Source of the DNA: an uncultured Prevotellaceae bacterium
Lineage (GTDB): Bacteria; Bacteroidota; Bacteroidia; Bacteroidales; Bacteroidaceae
NCBI GenBank assembly: GCA_947165505.1
Contig: CAMVAT010000021.1
Span: 1 to 49,982, forward strand
Length of the DNA: 49,982 nucleotides
Reading direction: 5' to 3'
Shown: positions 16,490 through 24,411 of the stretch, piece after piece
How the letters are laid out: every line of letters begins with the position of its first letter
How positions within the stretch are numbered: the stretch's first letter is position 1
Program-made: the position numbers and the translations under genes
The notes under the pieces: generated by a model
Seen by the model: the letters and a program-made list of their open reading frames with translations, nothing else
Database searches by the model: none
Told to the model about the DNA's origin: nothing

Positions 16490-17857
16490 ATGGAATTTAG
16501 CATGGCTTTACAACCCGGCACCGTAGTAAAAAGCCCGGAGCGAACTTACCGTATCGAAAAAGTGCTCGGTCAGGGAGGCTTTGGCATCACCTACTTAGCC
16601 ATGACACAAGCAACGGTGTCGCATGCTGTCAACGGACAGCAAAAGAACAAGACGGAGACGATGAGGGTGGCATTGAAGGAGTTTTTCATGGAAAAAATAA
16701 ACGGCCGGTCTGGCACACAGGTGACCAACTCGACAGGCAACGAAACATTTCAGAAATACTTCATCAAGTTTGCAGCCGAGGCCGACAACTTGAAGAAACT
16801 CCGCCATCCAAACATTATCAGAGTGCTGGAACGTTTTCCCACCAACGGCACTCAGTATTATGCCATGGAGTTGATTGACGGTGGCAATTTGCAAAGTTAT
16901 ATTGCCAGTCGTGGTGGTCTCTCTGTCAAGGAGTCTGTTTTGATAATCCGGGCTATAGGCAATGCCATCCAATACATGCACGAGAACAGAATGTTGCACC
17001 TAGACTTGAAGCCCAACAACGTGATGATGCGCCGCGACGGCACGCCCGTGGTTATTGACTTTGGCCTATCAAAATTATACGACGAGAAAGGAAATCCCGA
17101 GACTCATACTACCATAGGGGCAGGCACACCTGGTTTTGCTCCCATCGAGCAAGTCAACGCCCATGGCGGTCGCAATTTCCCCACGACTATCGATGTATAT
17201 GCTTTGGGAGCCACCCTATATATGATGCTGACGAATCAGTTTCCCGCCTCTGCCGATGAAGTGCTCAACAACGGTTTAGACACAGCCCCTTTACGACGCA
17301 AAGGTGTAGATGTCGCATTGATAGGTCTGATTGCCGATGCCATGCATCCCCTGCAAAAAAAACGCATTCAGACAGTGGATGCTTTTCTCGCCCGATTGCC
17401 CGAGGCCACTGTCAATAATACCAAAACGGTAGAATTGATTTCGGAAGAAGACGGCAATCGAGCTGAAGTAACAAATACAGAGGCACAGGAGAGTGGTTGT
17501 TGGGTATTTTTTGGATTCATGTTTTGTGTCGCTCTTCTTTTATCCCACATTTTCATGGGTGGCAGTTTGGGTATTACCGGCTACCTTACAAGCATCGTTG
17601 CCTTCATCGGTTTTTTAGACTGTTCATGGAGTAGATGGCAAACAGTAGCCAAATGGAGTCTTGCTTTGCTCTTGATACATTATGTAGTCGGAGGTATTAC
17701 TCAATACGGATTTCCTTCGGATATTTCTGATTTGGGCAGATGGATACGCGAACTAACGTTCACGAAAAACTTCTATGCCACGGCTATCATCATTTTCATG
17801 CTCTTTCTGTCGCACCGCGAAGAAAGGAAGAGCGAAAACGCAAGTGAAGAAAAGTGA
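16490..17857 (+). CDS. Membrane Ser/Thr protein kinase (Hanks type), non-RD
   Basis: 455 residues. The kinase domain (about 18-305) has the G-loop GQGGFG (27-32), Lys63 in VALKEFF, the catalytic loop HLDLKPNNVM (Asp172, Asn177) and DFG at 190-192. The Arg that normally precedes the catalytic Asp is Leu, so activity need not depend on activation-loop phosphorylation. After a short linker come four membrane segments (about 336-355, 361-377, 386-404, 427-442) and a charged tail, so the kinase domain should face the cytoplasm. No extracellular PASTA or sensor domain is present. An internal ATG at 16502 (MALQPG) fits the family start as well. No partner phosphatase is nearby. Confidence 0.87.
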   Translation: MEFSMALQPGTVVKSPERTYRIEKVLGQGGFGITYLAMTQATVSHAVNGQQKNKTETMRVALKEFFMEKINGRSGTQVTNSTGNETFQKYFIKFAAEADNLKKLRHPNIIRVLERFPTNGTQYYAMELIDGGNLQSYIASRGGLSVKESVLIIRAIGNAIQYMHENRMLHLDLKPNNVMMRRDGTPVVIDFGLSKLYDEKGNPETHTTIGAGTPGFAPIEQVNAHGGRNFPTTIDVYALGATLYMMLTNQFPASADEVLNNGLDTAPLRRKGVDVALIGLIADAMHPLQKKRIQTVDAFLARLPEATVNNTKTVELISEEDGNRAEVTNTEAQESGCWVFFGFMFCVALLLSHIFMGGSLGITGYLTSIVAFIGFLDCSWSRWQTVAKWSLALLLIHYVVGGITQYGFPSDISDLGRWIRELTFTKNFYATAIIIFMLFLSHREERKSENASEEK

Positions 17858-18011
17858 GCAGAAAGGCTGTAACGGCACGGCTTAAAAAGTACCTGTCCCC
17901 TTGATTCAAAAATCGGCCTAATGACCTTTATTCCTGACGAAACTGAGAGCGCTAACCAACGGTTCACTTGATTTGCGCTATACTTCGGCATAATCTCGAC
18001 ATTTTATGCAG

Positions 18012-18080
18012 ATTGCGCCAAAATATAGCATTATTATTTGGAGCAATCTCACATTTTTATTAACATTGCGCCAAAATATA
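18012..18080. repeat. 16-bp direct repeat around a promoter
   Basis: ATTGCGCCAAAATATA occurs at 18012-18027 and 18065-18080, 53 bp apart. The second copy overlaps the -7 box of the promoter at 18037-18068. The rest of the gap from 17858 to 18091 has no gene. Confidence 0.7.
18037..18068 (+). promoter_or_regulatory. -33/-7 promoter of the truncated AAA gene
   Basis: TTTG (18037-18040), 20 bp, TAACATTG (18061-18068) and C. One base of the -7 box differs from consensus. A purine-rich stretch (GAAGTGAG) precedes the ATG at 18092. Confidence 0.6.
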
Positions 18081-18091
18081 AATGAAGTGAG

Positions 18092-18200
18092 ATGGAAAAG
18101 TCAATTGTTGGTCGTGAAAAAGAGATGAAGGAACTGAAGAAATATCTTTCTTCGGAACAGTCTGAGTTTATAGCTGTCTATGGAAGACGATGTGTTGGCA
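18092..18200 (+). pseudogene. 5' stump of an AAA ATPase gene (GREKE...YGRRRVGK type)
   Basis: ATG at 18092 opens MEKSIVGREKEMKELKKYL and continues SEFIAVYGRRCVGN. This is the start of the Bacteroidetes/archaeal AAA ATPases that carry a Walker A YGRRRVGKT. Here the P-loop already reads RRCVGNR instead of RRRVGKT, and all likeness ends at about 18200. The frame then continues antisense to the end of the phytase-like gene and stops at 18271 (59 codons in all). The ATPase and C-terminal domains, several hundred residues, are gone. Promoter and ribosome-binding region are intact, so a deletion or recombination removed the rest fairly recently. Confidence 0.75.
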
Positions 18201-18207
18201 ATCGCCG

Positions 18208-19227
18208 CTATTCGCACCTGATGACAATGGTTTTAAACCAGTCGGAGAGGACGCCTCCGTATTGGTTTTGAGAATCCGAGACGAGGAGGATGACTTGGTC
18301 GCCATTGTCCAGTTGCGGGCCGAGGCACATCCCTTCGTAGTTGGCGATAGACTGTTCGAACAGCGTCAGATGGGTGCGCCACTCGCAAAGCAGAGTTTTC
18401 TCTATCACCTTCTTTTCGTCCCACGGGGTGCCTGTCGGCACCCTGTCTTTCTTTTGGGGGAAGACCACATAGATCTTATTGTTGACAAAAGCCCCGAGTT
18501 TAGAACCGGGCACATAAAACTCCCTTTCGAGCACGAGCAACCTGCCATCGTCGAGAGCAGTGAGCGCACTGCACCCCATGGCATACCTGTTGGTTTTCTT
18601 CTTCGCCACGGGCGCGTCCATCACGTAGAAGTATTGTCCTGCGGGCGCGAGATGCTCGTCGAAAGCCTGCAACCGTAGTTTGTTTTTCACGTGGTTGTCG
18701 GCAGCAGCCTGACGGCCATCGCCTTTGAGCGTGCTCTCAGTGGTAGCCCAGAAGGTGTGCGTCTTGGCATTATAGGTGAGTGCCTCCACCCCATATCTGT
18801 TGCCAGCCCCCGTGAAAGCCTTCGGCATCTTCAGTTTCCGCCCCGTGCGCTTGCCGCTCATGTCATACTCCAGCGCCTGGTTGTCGCTCTCGCCCGAGAG
18901 GAAGAGCGTCTGAGCGGGAGCGAAGAATGTGATGTCTTCGGCATCCCTCCCTGCCGACTGATTGGTCAGTGTCTGTTTGAGTCTGACGTTCTTGATGTTA
19001 CCCGTCTTCCGGTCGATGTCGATGGTGAAGAGCATGAACCCGTCGTCAGCCTTGTCAGACACCACCGCGTAGTCGTTGTCGGCCACCCTGGTGATGCCAC
19101 TGTAGTTGCCTGCCGGCACGCTCTCATCAAAGGAGTGCTGCCGGTGCATCTTCACCATACGCGGCTGAGCCACCGCCATGGTGCAGGCAGCCATCAGGGT
19201 GACAAGCAAGACGAGCGACCTTCTCAT
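18208..19227 (-). CDS. Secreted esterase-like/phytase-like protein
   Basis: 339 residues from the ATG at 19227, which gives a clean signal peptide (RRSLVLLVTLMAACTMAVAQ); the ATG at 19242 would overlap the upstream gene. The mature protein fits the phytase-like, beta-propeller family found in secreted bacterial proteins: YSGITRVADNDYAVVSDKAD near the start, SNYEGMCLGPQL-like text (IANYEGMCLGPQL) and LVSDSQNQYGG at the end. Relatives are called esterase-like phytase family; no catalytic residues can be assigned. It is 1 bp downstream of the metallo-hydrolase gene, so it is likely cotranscribed. Its stop is only a few bases from the break in the truncated AAA gene. Confidence 0.78.
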   Translation of the reverse strand: MRRSLVLLVTLMAACTMAVAQPRMVKMHRQHSFDESVPAGNYSGITRVADNDYAVVSDKADDGFMLFTIDIDRKTGNIKNVRLKQTLTNQSAGRDAEDITFFAPAQTLFLSGESDNQALEYDMSGKRTGRKLKMPKAFTGAGNRYGVEALTYNAKTHTFWATTESTLKGDGRQAAADNHVKNKLRLQAFDEHLAPAGQYFYVMDAPVAKKKTNRYAMGCSALTALDDGRLLVLEREFYVPGSKLGAFVNNKIYVVFPQKKDRVPTGTPWDEKKVIEKTLLCEWRTHLTLFEQSIANYEGMCLGPQLDNGDQVILLVSDSQNQYGGVLSDWFKTIVIRCE

Positions 19228-19228
19228 A

Positions 19229-20032
19229 TTACAACAAATCAAAGGGTCCGGTAGGATTTTTTCTTTTCAGCACATCGAGTTTGAAGTCGGCACCGGCGAT
19301 GATGCCATGCTGCCGTAGCGTATGCTCCACAGTGATACGTGCCAGTTCGGGGTGGTTATTCTCTTCGCTGAGGTGGCAGAGCCATACCTGTCTGAGATCC
19401 GGCGTGGCATTCTCGACCAACGCCTGCGCACAGTCTTTGTTAGACAAATGGCCTGTGGGGCCACTGATGCGCTGTTTGAGATAAGCCGGATAGTTGCCGC
19501 CGATCAGCATCTCCACATCGTGGTTGGCCTCGATGACCAAGTAGTTGGCTTGAGAGATGAGCGTCTTCATCTCGTCGGTCACATGGCCCGCATCCGTCAT
19601 CAGACAGAAATTCACGTCATGGTAGGTGATGAAGAACCCCACATTGTCGTTGCTGTCGTGCGGCACGTCGAACGGCGTCACTTGGAAGTCGCCGAGCTGC
19701 AACGTCTGGTTTTTCTCAATGGCCTTGACGTCGGCCCCGTCTATTTTCTGTCTGACGCAATAGTTGTTATTGATGCCCTGATGCACCTTTTTCGTGGCAT
19801 AGACGGGCACGTGCAAGTCACGGCTCAACGAACCGACGGATTTGACATGGTCGGCATGGTCGTGAGTGATCAAGATATAATGTATAGCGCTCATAGACAG
19901 CCCGTACATGGCGAATTGCTTTTTGAGAGTTCTCACCCCCACCCCAGCGTCAATCAGGATAGCGTCGTCGGGAGAATATAAGAGGTAGCAATTACCGCTG
20001 CTTCCGCTGCCAAAAGAGAAGAATTTCAGCAT
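19229..20032 (-). CDS. MBL-fold metallo-hydrolase of the WalJ/YycJ type
   Basis: 267 residues, cytoplasmic. The metal site is HDHADH at 57-62, followed by downstream ligands in LMTDAGHVTD and WLCHLSEENNHP. The opening FFSFGSGSSGNCYLL and GPTGHLSN are the signature of the WalJ (YycJ) subfamily. WalJ in Firmicutes is a 5'-3' exonuclease-like protein tied to cell-wall and DNA-replication coordination; its role in Bacteroidetes is not settled. A TACTTTTG -7 box lies 18 nt upstream of the ATG. It is first of a two-gene operon with the phytase-like gene. Confidence 0.88.
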   Translation of the reverse strand: MLKFFSFGSGSSGNCYLLYSPDDAILIDAGVGVRTLKKQFAMYGLSMSAIHYILITHDHADHVKSVGSLSRDLHVPVYATKKVHQGINNNYCVRQKIDGADVKAIEKNQTLQLGDFQVTPFDVPHDSNDNVGFFITYHDVNFCLMTDAGHVTDEMKTLISQANYLVIEANHDVEMLIGGNYPAYLKQRISGPTGHLSNKDCAQALVENATPDLRQVWLCHLSEENNHPELARITVEHTLRQHGIIAGADFKLDVLKRKNPTGPFDLL

Positions 20033-20049
20033 GGTTAGTATATTTCATG

Positions 20050-20057
20050 CAAAAGTA
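20050..20057 (-). promoter_or_regulatory. -7 element for the WalJ-like gene
   Basis: The minus strand reads TACTTTTG followed by C, a full match to TAnnTTTG, 17-18 nt before the ATG at 20032. No -33 TTTG was found. Confidence 0.55.
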
Positions 20058-20117
20058 CGCATTATTTTCGTAATAATGGTGATGAATTATGTTTTTTTAA
20101 ACGCTCACGGCCCAAAA

Positions 20118-20149
20118 TTTGTTTTTTTGTCAAGATAGCATTACCTTTG
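20118..20149 (+). promoter_or_regulatory. -33/-7 promoter of the small lipoprotein gene
   Basis: TTTG (20118-20121), 20 bp, TACCTTTG (20142-20149) and C: an exact consensus match, 40 nt upstream of the ATG at 20190. Confidence 0.8.
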
Positions 20150-20189
20150 CACCGTAATATCCGAAGGAATCACACGAACCACACCGACA

Positions 20190-20654
20190 ATGAAAAAAGG
20201 AAACATATTATTTTTAGGATTATTATTGCTGTTGTCTTTCTCTTGCGACCGCATGACACGCCCCTCATCATCGTCTGATGCCGAGAGCGTGGCAGAGCAG
20301 TTTTGCGTGTCGTACTTCAGCCTGCATTATGCTGAGGCGATGACGTACTGCACCGACGACTCGAAGAAATGGCTCCGTTTTGCAGCGAGCAATATCCATG
20401 AGAGCGACCTGGAGACGCTCCGGGCCGACGAAGACGGCGTGTCGGTAAGCGTCATCGACGTGCAGACGTCGCCCGCCGACAGCACGGGCAGCGCTACGGT
20501 GCGTGTGCGCAACTACCTTAGCGCCGACTTGATCGACGGTCCCGCGACGATGGTGGAAGAAGGCTTTTTCCACATCGACCTGGTCAGGCAATCGGGCCAG
20601 TGGAAAGTCAGAATGGCAGGCCTACCGCGAAGTGAAAGGCAAAGTCGCGACTGA
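20190..20654 (+). CDS. Small lipoprotein with an NTF2-like/DUF4878-like fold
   Basis: 154 residues. The signal peptide ends in LLSFSC, a lipobox with Cys19. The mature part (AEQFCVSYFSLHYAEAMTYC, then VEEGFFHIDLVRQSGQWKV) looks like the small cone-shaped NTF2-like domains of Bacteroidetes lipoproteins related to DUF4878. Function unknown. Its last 47 bp overlap the end of tamL on the other strand, so the two genes run into each other and share bases in both coding frames. Confidence 0.75.
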   Translation: MKKGNILFLGLLLLLSFSCDRMTRPSSSSDAESVAEQFCVSYFSLHYAEAMTYCTDDSKKWLRFAASNIHESDLETLRADEDGVSVSVIDVQTSPADSTGSATVRVRNYLSADLIDGPATMVEEGFFHIDLVRQSGQWKVRMAGLPRSERQSRD

Positions 20655-22830
20655 GTTTGGGATAGGCGATGGGATAATGCTCTTTTTTGTCGTCGTAAGC
20701 CGGGTTGATCGCTTTCATGCCCATATCGAAACGCAGAATGAAATAGTCGAAATTAAGGCGTAGCCCCAGCCCATAGGCCACAGCCAGTTGTTTATAGAAC
20801 TCACCTATCTTGAATTGTCCTCCTGGTTGGTCATCATATTTGCGGAGGGTCCAGATGTTTCCGGCGTCGATGAAGATGGCCGCGTTGATTTTCCAAAAGA
20901 GGTATGTGCGGTACTCCATATTGAGGTCGATGCGCATGTCGCCCGTCTGGTTGATGAAGTCGATGGCCCCGTCGTGCCCTTTGTACTTACCTGGTCCGAG
21001 CCGTCTGACGCTCCATCCCCTGACCGAGTTGGCTCCTCCGGAGAAATATCTCTTTTCAAAAGGCAGCATCGTGCTGTTGCCGTAAGGATAGGCGATGCCC
21101 AGGCCGGCATGCAGCACGAGCGAGTTGTGCTCATCAAAGACGATAGCCTTGGTATAGTCGAAGTCGCCTTTTACATACTGTGCGTATGCTATATTAAATA
21201 AGGTGTATTGACCGTTGTCGTTTTTATTGAACTTGAAGACCGAGGCGGCGGCACCAAGCACATTGCCAGCCGTCTCGATATTGGCCCTGACGGCGTGCGA
21301 CCCTTTGGTATAAGACCATCCGAATCCGATTCGCATCACGAACAAGTCCTCATAGTTGTATCTGAGGATGGCATTGCGGGTGGTGGCGTCGTCGAGGTAA
21401 TCGCTCTTAAAGGTGGCCGATATCCACGGCATATAGATATAGTTGAGGTCGATGAGGTCGAGTTTGTAATTGACGTTTCTCCCTGTGTCGGTCCACCTGT
21501 AGCGCCATGCGGCGGAGAAGAGCCTCCGGTGAAACTCGGGTCTGTTTTGCAGGTTATATCCGAGCGACAGTTCGGATGTGGCGTAGTTCTGCCGCAGGAA
21601 CCGTTTCGACAGAAACGGTGCCATGAACCGTGGGAATTGCAGTTTGGCCTCGGCTCCATATTCGATATAGTTCTCGTTGGAATAGCCTTCGAGCCCCGTG
21701 ATGGCCTCGTAGGCGGCACGCAGTTGCACGGTGAGCAGTTCCGACCCGTGAAAGAGGTTTCTGTTTTGGTACGACAACGTAGCCGCCGCGCCCAGGTCGC
21801 CGGCGGTATTGGTACCCTCGGGTGCGAACGATAAGGTGTGCGGTTTATGAGTGCCCACCACCACATCGCAGTCGATGCGTGCCGAGTCGGCCCTCTCGTG
21901 CAACCGGATATTGGTGTATCTGACGGCCGACAGCCGCGCGAAGTTATTATATGTCTTTTGGATGTTCTGCGCCTTGTAGAGGTCGCCCTCGATCAATTCC
22001 GATGCGTTTTCGAGCACGGAGGGTCTCAGGTGCAGCGGTTCGTCGGTATTGCTGAGGAAATGCACCTGCCCGATGCGATACTCGGTATGGTTTTGTTCGG
22101 GTGCCCTGTTGCTCTCTTTGTACCGGAGCAGATGGAGAGTCAGGTCAACGTTGTATCCGTTTTTTACCGTATCGGCGGTAAACTGAATAAACTCTTTATT
22201 GAAGCGGTAATATCCGTGGTTGTTGAGCAGCGTGGCGATGCGTTTTCTCTCCGCATCCAGTCCGTTGACGGTAAACCTGTTGCCGGGTTTCAGCGTCCAC
22301 GACGACGACTCCTGCGCCGCCAGCAGCCGCTGGATGGCCGTGTCTTGGATATCGTAATCCACCCGTCCGATAAAATAGGGGCGTCCGGGGTGCAAGGTAT
22401 AGATATCCGTCATTTTCTTCCCTTCCACCTGAGTGCTGTGCGACACCGTCGAGGCCATGTACCCTCTGTTTTGCATCGCCACCCTGAGGTCGTTGACGGT
22501 CAAAGCCGCCTGCAGAGAGTCGTAGATGACGGGCGCCTCGCCCATTTTCTTGAGCGTGCGGTTGATCCACTTGGTAGAGTCGCGCCCTGAGAGCGAGTAG
22601 GTGGCCAAGGGTATTTTAAAGAGCGAGAACCACTTCGCATTGGGTTTTTGCCTGACGTAAGGTTGCAGTTCGGCGGCGTTGAAATCCTCTTGGTCGGCCA
22701 CCACGACCACCTTTTTCAACAGGTATTGTCCGTCGGGCACATACTTGGTGGTAGAGCACGCGACACAGCAGACGACGGCCAGTGCCGCCATCCACCTGTG
22801 TGCGTGTGCGAAGTGTGTGTGTATGCTCAA
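20608..22830 (-). CDS. tamL: TamL-type lipoprotein, BamA/TamA-family outer-membrane barrel
   Basis: 740 residues. A lipobox (VCCVAC, Cys25) is followed by STTKYVPDGQYLLKKV, the known start of TamL, the lipidated TamA relative of Bacteroidetes. POTRA-like domains (for example PYFIGRVDYDIQDT, NHGYYRFNKEFI) precede a surface-antigen type barrel from about 320 to the end; FSGGANSVRGWSVRRLGPG is the conserved lid/L6-like motif (VRGW with R). It ends in HFAVGLPF with terminal Phe. The TAM system helps place proteins or lipids in the outer membrane. The gene follows maoC by 19 bp. Its 3' end overlaps the convergent lipoprotein gene by 47 bp. Confidence 0.88.
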   Translation of the reverse strand: MSIHTHFAHAHRWMAALAVVCCVACSTTKYVPDGQYLLKKVVVVADQEDFNAAELQPYVRQKPNAKWFSLFKIPLATYSLSGRDSTKWINRTLKKMGEAPVIYDSLQAALTVNDLRVAMQNRGYMASTVSHSTQVEGKKMTDIYTLHPGRPYFIGRVDYDIQDTAIQRLLAAQESSSWTLKPGNRFTVNGLDAERKRIATLLNNHGYYRFNKEFIQFTADTVKNGYNVDLTLHLLRYKESNRAPEQNHTEYRIGQVHFLSNTDEPLHLRPSVLENASELIEGDLYKAQNIQKTYNNFARLSAVRYTNIRLHERADSARIDCDVVVGTHKPHTLSFAPEGTNTAGDLGAAATLSYQNRNLFHGSELLTVQLRAAYEAITGLEGYSNENYIEYGAEAKLQFPRFMAPFLSKRFLRQNYATSELSLGYNLQNRPEFHRRLFSAAWRYRWTDTGRNVNYKLDLIDLNYIYMPWISATFKSDYLDDATTRNAILRYNYEDLFVMRIGFGWSYTKGSHAVRANIETAGNVLGAAASVFKFNKNDNGQYTLFNIAYAQYVKGDFDYTKAIVFDEHNSLVLHAGLGIAYPYGNSTMLPFEKRYFSGGANSVRGWSVRRLGPGKYKGHDGAIDFINQTGDMRIDLNMEYRTYLFWKINAAIFIDAGNIWTLRKYDDQPGGQFKIGEFYKQLAVAYGLGLRLNFDYFILRFDMGMKAINPAYDDKKEHYPIAYPKLSRDFAFHFAVGLPF

Positions 22831-22849
22831 GTGTTGAGTGTAGAGGTGT

Positions 22850-23314
22850 TCATGTGAAATAATAGAGGAATGTGGCGATGCCTTCGAGCGCGGGCTTGCG
22901 CTGTCCTTCTATTTCTATCTTGAACTCTATTTCCGTTTTGCAGATGCCCCTGAGATTGGCTATCTGATGCAGTTTGGTGACGAGTCTGACGCGTGAGCCG
23001 GTGATGACGGGCTGTCCGAACCTCATCTTGTCCATGCCGTAGTTGACCAGCATCTTGATGTTGCGCACCTCGATGATCTGGTCCCAGAGATACGGCAGGA
23101 GCGACAGCGTGAGGTATCCGTGTGCGATGGTGCTATGATACTGGCTCTCCTCCTTGGCCCTTTCCACATCTACGTGTATCCATTGATGGTCGAGCGTGGC
23201 GTCGGCGAAGAGGTTGATACGGTCTTGATCTACTTCGAGCCAGTCGGAGCAACCGAGCTCCTGTCCCAGGTGAGCGGCAAATTCGTCGTATGAATTGATG
23301 ATGAGTTTATCCAT
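22850..23314 (-). CDS. MaoC-like (R)-specific enoyl-CoA hydratase
   Basis: 154 residues, a single hot-dog domain. The hydratase-2 motif is visible as FADATLDHQWIHVD (about 31-44), with Asp and His at the catalytic positions, then AHGYLTLSLLP. Such enzymes hydrate trans-2-enoyl-CoA to (R)-3-hydroxyacyl-CoA. It lies downstream of a phosphate acyltransferase gene on the same strand; in other bacteria these two activities are fused in one protein. The gap of 116 bp between them is mostly a 9-bp tandem repeat. Confidence 0.88.
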   Translation of the reverse strand: MDKLIINSYDEFAAHLGQELGCSDWLEVDQDRINLFADATLDHQWIHVDVERAKEESQYHSTIAHGYLTLSLLPYLWDQIIEVRNIKMLVNYGMDKMRFGQPVITGSRVRLVTKLHQIANLRGICKTEIEFKIEIEGQRKPALEGIATFLYYFT

Positions 23315-23334
23315 GATTGTTTTGTTTATTATTT

Positions 23335-23415
23335 GGCGTTTTTGACGTTTTTGACGTTATTGGCGTTATTCATGTTATTAACGTTATTGACGTTATTAAC
23401 GTTATTGAGGTATTT
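23335..23415. repeat. 9-bp tandem repeat (GACGTTATT), nine units
   Basis: Nine consecutive 9-bp units, variants of GACGTTATT (GGCGTTTTT, GACGTTTTT, AACGTTATT, CATGTTATT and so on). They fill the gap between the phosphate acyltransferase and MaoC genes. Confidence 0.85.
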
Positions 23416-23430
23416 AACTTCTCAATGATT

Positions 23431-24339
23431 TTATGCGATGGTGGCAGCGGCGGCGAGGCTGTAGAATTTCGACTCTTTGCTGTCGCCGCGCGAGGCAAGC
23501 ACCACGGGAGCGAGGGGGCCTTGCAGGATGCCTGCTGTATCGGCGCCCGCGAGCAGGGTGATGGCCTTATAAAACACGTTGCCGGCTTCGATGTCGGGGA
23601 AGACGAGCACGTCGGCCTCGCCGTTGAGGGGCGATGCGATGCCTTTCTTCTCGAGGGCGTGCTGGTCGAGCGAGGTCTTCAGGTCGAGCGGTCCATCGAT
23701 GACGCAGGGTCCGAACTCGCCCTGGCCGGCCATGTCGATGATGTCTTTGTATCCCACGGTGAAGGGGAACGCCTTCTGGCTCACCTTCTCCGAGCAGTGG
23801 ATGAGAGCCACCTTGGGAGTCTGTATGCCCAGTGCATGGCACAGCGCCGTGGTGTATCTCACCTGTTCCACACGCTGTTCCTGCGTGGGATAGGGTATGA
23901 CGGCGGCGTCGGTGAAGACGAGCAGTTTGTGGTATGCCGGCAGTTGCGCCACGGTGACGTGTGTGAGCACGCGCCCTTTGGGCAGGATGCCCGTCTCTTT
24001 GTTGAGCACGGCATGCAGCAGGTTGTCGGTATTGATCATTCCCTTCATCAGGATGTCGGCCTTCCCTTCCCTGACGAGTGCCACGGCCTTGGCAGCCGCA
24101 TCGTCGGGGTCTTCCGCCTCGACGTATGTGATATGGTCGGCATAGCGTGCCACCTCGTCGTTGCTGCGCACCTGCTGGGTGCATCCCACGAATACGGCGT
24201 CGATGATGTCGGCTTTCAGTGCCATGAAGACGGCGCCTTGCGTCGATTCGTCGGAAGCGCATACGACCGCCACTTTTTTCCGTTTTCCCCCTTGCGCCAG
24301 ATGGGCAATGAGCTGGTTAAAATTCTTGATACTTTCCAT
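23431..24339 (-). CDS. Phosphate acetyl/butyryltransferase family enzyme
   Basis: 302 residues, the short Ptb/Pta family without the extra N-terminal domain of long Pta. Family text is clear: ILMKGMINTDNLLHAVLNK, FTDAAVIPYPT, VIDGPLDLKTSLD and VFPDIEAGNVFYKAI. These enzymes exchange CoA and phosphate on acetyl or butyryl groups, the step before ATP is made by an acyl kinase. No kinase gene (buk, ackA) is next to it. The gene begins a transcript that continues into maoC and tamL. The acyl group cannot be read from the sequence. Confidence 0.85.
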   Translation of the reverse strand: MESIKNFNQLIAHLAQGGKRKKVAVVCASDESTQGAVFMALKADIIDAVFVGCTQQVRSNDEVARYADHITYVEAEDPDDAAAKAVALVREGKADILMKGMINTDNLLHAVLNKETGILPKGRVLTHVTVAQLPAYHKLLVFTDAAVIPYPTQEQRVEQVRYTTALCHALGIQTPKVALIHCSEKVSQKAFPFTVGYKDIIDMAGQGEFGPCVIDGPLDLKTSLDQHALEKKGIASPLNGEADVLVFPDIEAGNVFYKAITLLAGADTAGILQGPLAPVVLASRGDSKESKFYSLAAAATIA

Positions 24340-24368
24340 TTTACGGGTGTTAATAAAGTTTCAACGGG

Positions 24369-24376
24369 CAAAGGTA
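24369..24376 (-). promoter_or_regulatory. -7 element for the acyltransferase-maoC-tamL run
   Basis: The minus strand reads TACCTTTG followed by C, 29 nt before the ATG at 24339. There is no good -33 box. Confidence 0.55.
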
Positions 24377-24411
24377 CGCAAAAAAACGCGACTTATTCGC
24401 ATGATTTGGAA

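Noticed and set aside
17875..17990. Possible insertion-sequence end (text near AGTACCTGTCCCC) downstream of the kinase gene
   Set aside because: No inverted partner, target duplication or transposase could be found.
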